A stretch of DNA of 33,183 nucleotides from Bacillota bacterium. Lineage in GTDB: Bacteria > Bacillota_E > JAJZYS01 > JAJYTV01. Made by a program: the position numbers and the translations under genes. Location: assembly GCA_021845645.1 (NCBI GenBank), contig JAJZVM010000037.1:1-33183 (forward strand). Reading direction: 5' to 3'. The notes beneath the pieces are model-generated. The model had not been told where the DNA came from. It searched no databases and saw nothing but the letters and a program-made list of their open reading frames with translations. Every line of letters begins with the position of its first letter. Position 1 is the stretch's first letter. Positions 1 through 6,565 of the stretch are shown piece by piece.

Positions 1-246
1 GATCGTCACGCTGGTGGCATTGCCTGTCGTGGTGGTGAAGTCCACCTGCCAGTCAGATGTCTGACTGGGCGTTGTCGGCGTCGCCACAAAGCTGACGCCG
101 CTGACGGACGTCGCCGCCATGACCTGCGCGATCTGCTCCCCCGGCAGCATGCCAAAGGCCAGCAGCCCGCCGAACAGTGCGGACAGCACCGACCTGCCCG
201 CCCGATGGGCGCAATTCTTGGCAATCCCCTGACTCCCTCGCCGCAT
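1..246 (-). CDS. Secreted protein, N-terminal part (runs off left edge)
   Basis: An open frame of 82 codons starts at an ATG (246-244) and has no stop before the window edge. GGAG lies 9 nt upstream of the ATG. The N-terminus looks like a signal peptide: a basic stretch (RR, K, H-R, R at residues 2-18), a hydrophobic core (about residues 19-34, SVLSALFGGLLAFGMLPG) and small residues (VMAA) before a Ser/Thr-rich mature start. The mature part (TSVSGVSFVATPTTPSQTSD) reads like the beginning of an extracellular beta-rich repeat or S-layer-like protein, but no named domain can be assigned from so little. Function unknown; export is inferred from the signal peptide only. Confidence 0.6.
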   Translation of the reverse strand, partial: MRRGSQGIAKNCAHRAGRSVLSALFGGLLAFGMLPGEQIAQVMAATSVSGVSFVATPTTPSQTSDWQVDFTTTTGNATSVTI

Positions 247-348
247 TCTGTCACACTCCAATCCAAAGGTTGGTGGCAAGGTTCGCACCACATTGCCACG
301 GGACGTGAGACGGCGGCTTGGCATCTCGGCCGATAGTTGCGGCCCACG

Positions 349-378
349 CGTCAGGTGCGGCTTCTTCCGCACCTGACG
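349..378. repeat. Strong 12-bp stem-loop
   Basis: Arms 349-360 and 367-378 are perfectly complementary with a 6-nt loop (cttctt). No T-run follows on either strand, so it is not a textbook intrinsic terminator. It lies upstream of the left-edge secreted-protein gene, so a role in its leader is also possible. Confidence 0.5.
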
Positions 379-658
379 GCGCGGACCAGAGATGTTGAGA
401 CTCCTGCTCTCCCCTCATCACGGCCCACTTTCCCGGCCGACGGCTCCCCGTACCCAAACTGGCAGGTCCCGGATTTGAACCCGGTCCCTTCACTTCAGCG
501 GTAACACAGAACGAGATCACCCCGGGGTATGGATAAGGCCGCGACGCCATCACCCCTGGGGGGGACCCTGTGTCGTGGCCAGCAGAGGCCGGTATGCCCA
601 CCATCCGGCGAGAAGGTTTGCGTCACGCCCGCCCGAGCCCCGACGCCAGAACTGCTGG

Positions 659-853
659 CTGGGCCTGCAGCATACCGAGGCAGGCGTGATCCCGGATGGC
701 TGGGTGCCGGCGACGGCGCCGCGCGATCTGAAAGCGGCCGCTCATCGGCGCGAGCAGTTGATCACCGCTCGGACCCGGGAGGCCAACGGCATCCGCGTCA
801 CCTGCCAGAGAGCCGGTGTGCGCATGAGGACAGGCGAGATCTTGCCGCAAGCC
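659..853 (+). pseudogene. IS110-family transposase remnant
   Basis: In one plus frame about 65 residues resemble the stretch of IS110-type (DEDD) transposases that follows the third catalytic residue. They show WLGLQHTEAGVIPDGWVP, then a basic helix HRREQLITARTREAN (compare the family pattern RYRxxLIxxRTREVNR) and QRAGVRM. Nothing before or after this stretch looks like the rest of such a protein: neither the N-terminal DEDD catalytic part nor the C-terminal Ser-containing domain is present. I read it as a decayed internal fragment of an old insertion. Exact ends are approximate. Confidence 0.5.
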
Positions 854-1166
854 AGATCCAGCGGCTCTCGCCTCCAAAATCAGTGGGACAGACACTTGCT
901 CGCATACCAACGTGTATGGTATCGTAATTTTTTTGCTGTATTCACTCGTACGTGGTACACTTCCACTGCAAAGAGTATGGAAGGGGCTGCGGTCCATGGT
1001 GACCAAGCGCCCGAGCCCGACCTTTCTAACCATGAAGAGGAGTGCGATGGGCGGCGCTCACCGGGGCATACCCCCCCGCACGCAACTGCCTATGGCACTG
1101 CCCAGCGTGGTGCAAGCCGCCAGAACCCCGCTTTGCCTCCGGGGATAGAAACGAAAGTGTTCTGAA

Positions 1167-1202
1167 GCGCGAGGTGTGGGCGCCAGCTTCCACGCCTCGC
1201 GC
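1167..1202 (+). terminator. Terminator-like hairpin
   Basis: Arms 1167-1179 and 1190-1202 pair over 13 bp (one G-T pair) around a 10-nt loop, followed by the pyrimidine-rich tcttctct. It would end any plus-strand transcript begun in the AT-rich stretch 905-960 and separates that from the holin-family gene at 1281. Confidence 0.5.
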
Positions 1203-1280
1203 TCTTCTCTCCGGGGCCGATGGCGAATCCGCCGCCGGCCCGTGGTCCGCAGCGCCTGCAAGCGTTAGGAAGGTGTCCTT

Positions 1281-1613
1281 ATGGCGTACTTGGGTACCGT
1301 GGCGCGCTTTGCCTTGAGCGTGGTCGCCCTCATGCTGATCGGCTACGTCTTTCCGGGCTTCAGCCACATGACATTCGGCGATGCCGCCTTGGTCGCGCTC
1401 GTCATCGGCGTCCTGGGCTATGGTATCCAAATCTTCTTCCGGCCCAAGATGCCCAGGAACGTCCGCGGTTTCATCGGTTTCGTCGTGGCGGGTATCGTGA
1501 TCTGGCTTGGGCAGTTCGTCGTGCCACAGCTGCACGTGTCGCTGCTCGCGGCGCTGTTTGCCGCCGCCTTGATTGGCCTCGTCAACTTCGCGGTACCCGA
1601 CGCGATCGTCTGA
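1281..1613 (+). CDS. Phage holin family 4_2 (YvlD-like) membrane protein
   Basis: The 110-aa protein is almost entirely hydrophobic with about four predicted membrane segments (residues 5-25, 30-50, 60-80 and 85-105). It shows the family features of YvlD/Phage_holin_4_2: an N-terminal RF..SVVALMLIGYVFPGF followed by FGDAALVALVIGVLGYGIQ, and a C-terminal ALIGLVNFAVPD. AGGAAGG lies 7 nt upstream of the ATG. The family name comes from phage holins, but chromosomal members are small integral membrane proteins of unknown role. A paralogue of nearly the same length lies at 5967, on the far side of the GH15-GT4-SPFH genes. The GH15 gene starts 55 nt downstream. Confidence 0.85.
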   Translation: MAYLGTVARFALSVVALMLIGYVFPGFSHMTFGDAALVALVIGVLGYGIQIFFRPKMPRNVRGFIGFVVAGIVIWLGQFVVPQLHVSLLAALFAAALIGLVNFAVPDAIV

Positions 1614-1668
1614 GACGGTCTGCGCAGCGCTACAGAGCGTTCCTGACGCACAAGGAGGCAAGGCCGCA

Positions 1669-3645
1669 ATGCCGCGGGACATTCCCCTGGGAAACGGGCA
1701 GATGCTCGTCAACTTCGACCTCGATTACCATCTTGCCGATGTCTTCTTTCCCTATGTCGGCAAGGAGAACCAGACTGACGGGCACGTCTGCCGCCTAGGG
1801 GCGTTCCGGGCTGGCGGTTTCGCCTGGTTGCCCGAGGACAGGTGGCGTCGTGTGCGCCAGCAGTACGCCAAGGACACCCTCGTCAGCGACTGCTGCTTCG
1901 AACACGACGGGCTCGGGGTGCGGCTCAGCATCTCGGACGCCGTCGACTTCCACGAGAACATCCTGGTCCGCGCCCTGCAGGTGGAGGACCTCTCCCCGGA
2001 TCAGGGCGGCGAGGTACGTCTCTTCTTTCACCATGACTTCCACCTGTCGCAGACCGCGATCGGCGACTGCGCTTACTATGACCCGACGAACCATGTCGTG
2101 ATCCAGTACAAGAATGACCGCTACGCCCTCATCGGCGGCAGTTCCGGCAGCACACCGGGCATCCTCCACTATGCCGTCGGCGGCAAAGATGTTTCGAACC
2201 TGTCGGATGGCACTTGGCGCGATGCCGAGGATGGCGTCCTGGACGGGAACCCGGTCGGCGTAGGGTCGGTGGATTCGACGGTGGAGCTACGCGTCAAGCC
2301 GGGCGAGACCGCGTACCTCTGGCTATGTCTCGGCACGAGCGAGGACGAGGTCCTACGCCTGCACGAGGGTGTACTGCGCAAGTCGCCTGAGCAGCTCCTG
2401 CGACGGACGGCGGACTACTGGCGGGCGTGGCTCCACGCCGAGGGACACGAGCTTCCCGCGGACCTCCCTGCAGAGATCCGCGAGCAGTACCTGCGCAGTC
2501 TCCTGATCGCGCGGACGCAGGTCGACCAGCATGGCGGCATTCTCGCTGGCAACGACTGGAGCATCACGCACCTCAACAGCGACACCTACAGCTATGTCTG
2601 GGCCCGCGACGCGTCCTTCGCCGCCGACGCCTTCGACCGCGCCGGCTACGAGGAAGTGGCCCGCCGATTCTTCGACTTCTGCCTTGGCACGATCAGCCCG
2701 GGTGGCTACTTCCTGCCGAAGCACAACCCGGACGGCTCGCCTGGCTCCACCCCGCACCCCCGACTGATCGGCGCGCGTTCTTGCCTGCCGATCCAGGAGG
2801 ACGAGACTGCTCTCGTCCTCTGGGCGCTCTGGCGGCACTTCGCCCGCCATCGGCACGTCGAGGAGATCAGTCGTCTGTTTCGTGCGCTCATCGTTCTGGC
2901 GGGAGACTTCCTGGCTCGCTACCGCGACCAGGAAACCGGTTTGCCGCTGCCCTCCTACGACATCTGGGAGGAGCGCTGGGGCGTCAGCACCTTCACCGCT
3001 GCCGCGACTTGCGCCGGCCTCGAAGCAGCCGCCGGCTTCGCCAGGACCTTCGGCGAGGTCGCAATGGCGGAGCGCTACACTGCGGCCGCGCAGGGGGTCC
3101 ACCGTGCTACGCTGCAGTACCTCTACCGTCCGGAGCACGGGCGATTCGCCCGCATGGCTTGCATCGACCCCAAGACCGGCCGCATAACCGGCTATGACCC
3201 AGTACCGGACATCAGCCTGCTTGGCCTCGTCGACCTCGCCTTCCTGCCGGTGGAGGATGAGCGCCTGCAGCGGACCGTGGAGCATGCCATCGCGACGACG
3301 CAGGTGCACACCACCATCGGCGGCTTCGCTCGCTACCCCGGGGACGCCTATCAGCGAGCAGAGGAGTCGGCGGACGTTCCGGGCAACCCCTGGGACATCG
3401 CCGCGCTCTGGGTAGCCAGGTGGCGCATTGCCAGCGCAACCAGCCCGGAGGACCTGGATGCCGCCCTCGACCTCTTGCGCGGCATCGTCGGGCACACGCT
3501 CCCATCCGGCGTGATGCCCGAGCAGGTTCACCCCCGCAGCCACGCGCCACTTTCCGTCTCCCCCCTCACCTGGAGCCACGCCTTCTTTGTCGCCGCCGTC
3601 CGGGACTGGGTCGAAAAGCGGTGCTCGCTCAAGGGGCAGGCATGA
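1669..3645 (+). CDS. Glycoside hydrolase family 15 (glucoamylase-like)
   Basis: This protein of 658 aa should release glucose from alpha-glucan or related alpha-glucoside ends with inversion. The N-terminal third is the beta-sandwich domain of prokaryotic GH15 enzymes (starts PRDIPLGNGQMLVNFDLDYH). The (alpha/alpha)6 barrel follows from about residue 270, with the signature YSYVWARDASFAADAFDRAG. The likely general acid is E434 or E435 in SYDIWEERWG and the likely base is E618 in GVMPEQVHPRSHAPLSVSPL. I chose ATG 1669 because AAGGAGG lies 10 nt upstream; an earlier in-frame start has no such support. There is no signal peptide, so it is probably cytoplasmic. Its stop overlaps the start of the GT4 gene (ATGA), implying coupled expression. 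Trehalase-type GH15 activity cannot be excluded. Confidence 0.9.
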   Translation: MPRDIPLGNGQMLVNFDLDYHLADVFFPYVGKENQTDGHVCRLGAFRAGGFAWLPEDRWRRVRQQYAKDTLVSDCCFEHDGLGVRLSISDAVDFHENILVRALQVEDLSPDQGGEVRLFFHHDFHLSQTAIGDCAYYDPTNHVVIQYKNDRYALIGGSSGSTPGILHYAVGGKDVSNLSDGTWRDAEDGVLDGNPVGVGSVDSTVELRVKPGETAYLWLCLGTSEDEVLRLHEGVLRKSPEQLLRRTADYWRAWLHAEGHELPADLPAEIREQYLRSLLIARTQVDQHGGILAGNDWSITHLNSDTYSYVWARDASFAADAFDRAGYEEVARRFFDFCLGTISPGGYFLPKHNPDGSPGSTPHPRLIGARSCLPIQEDETALVLWALWRHFARHRHVEEISRLFRALIVLAGDFLARYRDQETGLPLPSYDIWEERWGVSTFTAAATCAGLEAAAGFARTFGEVAMAERYTAAAQGVHRATLQYLYRPEHGRFARMACIDPKTGRITGYDPVPDISLLGLVDLAFLPVEDERLQRTVEHAIATTQVHTTIGGFARYPGDAYQRAEESADVPGNPWDIAALWVARWRIASATSPEDLDAALDLLRGIVGHTLPSGVMPEQVHPRSHAPLSVSPLTWSHAFFVAAVRDWVEKRCSLKGQA

Positions 3646-4820
3646 ACGCTGCGGGCATCTCGCGACCGACGGACGTCCTGATGCTCTCCTGGGAGTATCC
3701 ACCGAATATCGTGGGGGGGCTCGCGATCCATGTGGCCGGCCTCAGCCGTGCGCTGGTCCGCCGCGGCGATCTCCGCGTCACGGTTCTGACGCCAGGCGGC
3801 CATGGGCAACCGCATCTGACGCGGGAAGACGGGGTGGAGATCATACGGCTCGGCTGCAACCCCTTTGACCGCCTTCCGGCCCTGAAGGCGGCCGCGGACA
3901 TGAACGACAGGTTCATTGCCCTGGCAGAGGGCCTTGTCGGGGAGCATACGGTCGTTCACGCACACGATTGGATGACAGCCCAGGCAGGCTGTGCCCTTTC
4001 CCTACGCCATCACCTGCCGCTCCTCGCGACTTTCCACTCCTCGGAACGCGGGCGCTCCGCGCAGCCTTCGCAGGCGCGGCTGCCCAATCCCGAGATCCAG
4101 GCACTGGAGCGACAGCTCTTCCTGGGCGCGCACCGGCGCCTTGCGCCGAGCGTCGCCATGGCTCGCGAGATCGCGGCCAATTACGGGAATCGCCGCACAC
4201 TAGTCGTGCCGAATGGTGTCGATCTGCCGACGCCCGCACCTGAGGCTCGTCGTGTACCCGGTCGGATCCTCTTCGTCGGGCGCCTCGTACGGGAGAAGGG
4301 GCTTGAACATCTCCTGCAGTCGCTCGCTACGGTGCGCGCGGCGCTGCCCGAGGCGCACCTGGCCATTGTGGGCGCGGGGCCAGAGCAACCCGCCCTGCTT
4401 CGCCAAGTGCATCGCTTGCAGCTTGACGCGAGCGTCGAATTCCTCGGACAGTTGCCGCCGGATGCCGTAGCACAGCAGCGCGCGACGGCGCAGGTGGCCG
4501 TGGTACCTAGCAACTACGAGCCCTTCGGACTCGTGGCGCTGGAGGCGATGGCCTGGGGCATCCCGCTCGTGGCGAGCGACGTCGGCGGACTGCGGGAGTT
4601 CACGGAGGACGTGGCGATCCTGGTGCCACCCGCGAACGCGGCCGCGCTGGCACAGGCACTATTGCGCGTCCTGTCTGACGCGCGGCTACGTCAGGACCTC
4701 GCGCGGAGGGGCAGCGAGCGGGCACGCGACTACACGTGGGACCGCTGCGCGGATCTCACCGCTGCCGTCTACGGCGATGTCTTGCAAGAGCAGAGCGCTG
4801 CTCTGGCGGTTGGCGACTGA
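3642..4820 (+). CDS. Glycosyltransferase family 4, glycogen-synthase-like
   Basis: The 392-aa protein has the two Rossmann domains of GT-B enzymes. The N-terminal part carries the nucleotide-sugar synthase-like motif MLSWEYPPNIVGGLAIHV (GGxxxH). The C-terminal domain begins near residue 205 (GRILFVGRLVREKGLEHLLQ) and holds the GT4 E-x7-E donor-binding motif, E293 and E301 in EPFGLVALE, followed by GIPLVASDVGGLREF. Members use NDP- or ADP-glucose to extend glucans or make glycoconjugates and retain the anomeric configuration. ATG 3642 overlaps the GH15 stop as ATGA. Pairing with a GH15 enzyme suggests a soluble glucan or disaccharide as product, but acceptor and donor are not deducible. Confidence 0.85.
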   Translation: MNAAGISRPTDVLMLSWEYPPNIVGGLAIHVAGLSRALVRRGDLRVTVLTPGGHGQPHLTREDGVEIIRLGCNPFDRLPALKAAADMNDRFIALAEGLVGEHTVVHAHDWMTAQAGCALSLRHHLPLLATFHSSERGRSAQPSQARLPNPEIQALERQLFLGAHRRLAPSVAMAREIAANYGNRRTLVVPNGVDLPTPAPEARRVPGRILFVGRLVREKGLEHLLQSLATVRAALPEAHLAIVGAGPEQPALLRQVHRLQLDASVEFLGQLPPDAVAQQRATAQVAVVPSNYEPFGLVALEAMAWGIPLVASDVGGLREFTEDVAILVPPANAAALAQALLRVLSDARLRQDLARRGSERARDYTWDRCADLTAAVYGDVLQEQSAALAVGD

Positions 4821-4892
4821 TCATCGGCCGACGCGGCCGACATCTCACCAGTTGAGTCTCTCACCCGATCGGATCCGCTCAGAAAAAGGGAG

Positions 4893-5768
4893 ATGGAGAA
4901 CGTGAACGTATCTGTCGCGGTCATCGTCGTCGTTGTGGTGCTGTTGCTCGTTATGTCTTCAGCACGGGTCGTGGAGCAGTACCAGCGCGGTGTGCTGTTC
5001 AGACTGGGAAGGGTGGTCGGTGTTCGCCAGCCCGGCTTCACTCTGATCGTTCCGTTCATCGATCGCCTGCACAAGGTCTCGCTGCGCATCATGACCATGC
5101 CGATCCAGTCCCAGGGGATCATCACCAAGGACAACGTCAGCGTGGACATCTCCGCCGTCGCCTACTATCGGGTCCTGGATCCCGTCAAGGCCGTCGTAGC
5201 CATCGAAAACGTGGAGTCGGCCATCAACCAGATTGCTCAGACGACGCTGCGAAAGGTGGTCGGGCAGCATGCCCTGGATGACATCCTGGCGGAAACCGAC
5301 CGCATCAACGCCCGCATACCGGAGATCCTCGATCCATTGACGGTCGATTGGGGTGTCATCGTCACTCCAGTGGAACTGAAGGACATCCAGCTGCCGGACA
5401 CCATGAAGCGGGCCATGGCACGCCAGGCGGAGGCGGAGCGGGAGAAGCGCGCCAAGATCATCGCCGCCGAGGGCGAGCTTCTGGCGGTCGATGCGCTCAG
5501 CCAGGCCGCGGAGATCATGCAGAAGCACCCGGTCACGCTGCAGCTGCGTACCCTGCAGACTCTGGCGGAGATCGCGGTGGACAAGAACTCCACGGTCGTA
5601 TTCCCGGCTCCCCTGATGACGACGATCCAGGAGCTGGGATCGTTCTTCGCCAGGGAGGCGAACGCCGGCTTGCCGATGTCTGCCGCCGGTCGTACGACCG
5701 CGGCGAAGGAACCGTCCAACGCCGACCACGTTCGGAGCCCCGGCGGTGACGCACACTCGGACGCTTGA
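4893..5768 (+). CDS. SPFH / band 7 (stomatin/slipin-like) protein
   Basis: The 291-aa protein starts with one hydrophobic segment (residues 5-21, Val/Leu-rich) followed directly by the SPFH start RVVEQYQRGVLFRLGRV. It continues with the prohibitin/stomatin pattern GFTLIVPFIDRLHKVSLRI, then DNVSVDISAVAYYRVLDPVKAV. A helical, charged stretch follows (MARQAEAEREKRAKIIAAEGE) and then a disordered tail. Such proteins oligomerise on the inner membrane face and organise membrane microdomains. Two starts are possible: ATG 4893, with AAGGGAG almost touching, or in-frame GTG 4902 with better spacing from GGAG. Bacterial slipins usually sit beside an NfeD protein; none is present here. Confidence 0.9.
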   Translation: MENVNVSVAVIVVVVVLLLVMSSARVVEQYQRGVLFRLGRVVGVRQPGFTLIVPFIDRLHKVSLRIMTMPIQSQGIITKDNVSVDISAVAYYRVLDPVKAVVAIENVESAINQIAQTTLRKVVGQHALDDILAETDRINARIPEILDPLTVDWGVIVTPVELKDIQLPDTMKRAMARQAEAEREKRAKIIAAEGELLAVDALSQAAEIMQKHPVTLQLRTLQTLAEIAVDKNSTVVFPAPLMTTIQELGSFFAREANAGLPMSAAGRTTAAKEPSNADHVRSPGGDAHSDA

Positions 5769-5793
5769 GCCATGTCCCGGCCTGGACTGCAGG

Positions 5794-5825
5794 CCGAGTG
5801 CCCGCTCGAGGCGGCGAGCACTCGG
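5794..5825. repeat. Stem-loop downstream of the SPFH gene
   Basis: Outer arms ccgagtgc (5794-5801) and gcactcgg (5818-5825) enclose an inner CCGC/GCGG stem (5802-5805 and 5811-5814), giving 12 bp with a 3-nt bulge. No T-run follows. It sits between the SPFH gene and the second holin-family gene and may stabilise the upstream mRNA or weaken read-through. Confidence 0.4.
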
Positions 5826-5966
5826 CAGGCGACGCTGGGACCGGGCCTCGCAGCCGTCCCGATCAGTTCCGGGAGTCGCAGGCGGTCCACGCTCCTGCAG
5901 GCGCAGCGCAAGTTGCGCGCCAGTCCGTCCGCCCCTCTTCAAGTTCACCAGGAGTCAGGTGTGGTC

Positions 5967-6305
5967 ATGCTGTATTTCGCTTCCGCCATGCGTTTCGTCA
6001 TTACCGTTGTCGTCCTGTCGCTGATCGGCTACTCGATCCCGGGTTTTGGCCACCTGCTGTTTGGTGACGCCGTCTTGGCCGCTCTGGTCATCAGTGTGCT
6101 GGGTTATGCCATGCAGAGCTTCCGCGGGTATCGGACCAAAAAGTACCTTTGCGGCGCCGTCGGATTCGTCGTCACAGGGCTCGTCATCGTTGGCGGGCAA
6201 TCCGTCCTTGGGCACGTACACGTGTCGCCGCTCTCTGCCCTGGTCGCGGCTACAGTGGTCGGCCTGGTCAACTATGCCATTCCGGCCAAAGATCTGGTGG
6301 CCTGA
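5967..6305 (+). CDS. Phage holin family 4_2 (YvlD-like) membrane protein, second copy
   Basis: This 112-aa hydrophobic protein aligns without gaps over its first half to the protein encoded at 1281 (RFVITVVVLSLIGYSIPGF against RFALSVVALMLIGYVFPGF, then FGDAVLAALVISVLGYAMQ). It has the same four-segment membrane pattern and a matching end, VVGLVNYAIPAK. That alignment fixes ATG 5967 as the likely start. AGGAG at 5950 is better spaced for an in-frame GTG at 5961, which would add only two residues. It is a diverged paralogue rather than a recent duplicate. Biochemical role unknown. Confidence 0.85.
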   Translation: MLYFASAMRFVITVVVLSLIGYSIPGFGHLLFGDAVLAALVISVLGYAMQSFRGYRTKKYLCGAVGFVVTGLVIVGGQSVLGHVHVSPLSALVAATVVGLVNYAIPAKDLVA

Positions 6306-6565
6306 AAGGGAGTGCGGCACGCGGTCGCACAGGATGCGCGGCGCCGGACCGGGGCGATCCCTTTTAGGCAACTTCTCCAGGGATAGGGCTGTCGATCGCG
6401 GCAGAGTGGGCGCAGGGCCACAGCGCGGGCCTGCATCGGCGCCCAGGCGGGAACCGGGCAGCGAAATCCGGTGCGGAAAAGACCATTCCGCTTGTCGACG
6501 GGCTTTGTTTCGCACCCCGGCTCGCGGTCTGCCCCGGGGCGCGTCCGGCAAACATAGGAGCGACC
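6306..6565 (+). promoter_or_regulatory. 260-nt GC-rich leader of the KimA-like gene, possible structured RNA
   Basis: This long leader precedes a gene whose family in Bacillus (ydaO/kimA) is controlled by the c-di-AMP (ydaO) riboswitch. Two segments look faintly like pieces of that RNA: ggggcgatccc (6351-6361), with a complementary agggat at 6379-6384, and gaaccgggcagcgaaatccg (6451-6470). The near-invariant core CAGCTAACCTCG is not present, so I regard a riboswitch as unproven. A small hairpin, GCGGAA/TTCCGC, lies just after the second segment. Confidence 0.2.

Larger units (their letters stand above)
247..1280. other. About 1 kb without an intact gene
   Basis: Apart from the hairpins and the IS110 remnant, this stretch holds an AT-rich patch (about 905-960) with a 6-bp inverted repeat, atacca (904-909) and tggtat (917-922), which could be a promoter/operator. 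A 33-codon frame at 1047-1148 follows GAGGAG with 4-nt spacing, but its protein (MGGAHRGIPPRTQLP...) has no recognisable family and I do not call it as a gene. Confidence 0.4.

Noticed and set aside
460..532. tRNA-like 3' end on the minus strand (GGTTCAAATCC followed by ACCTGCCA)
   Set aside because: The T-arm pairs 4 of 5 bases, but no anticodon stem, D-arm or matching 5' acceptor strand can be found upstream. At most it is a tRNA fragment such as an old integration site.
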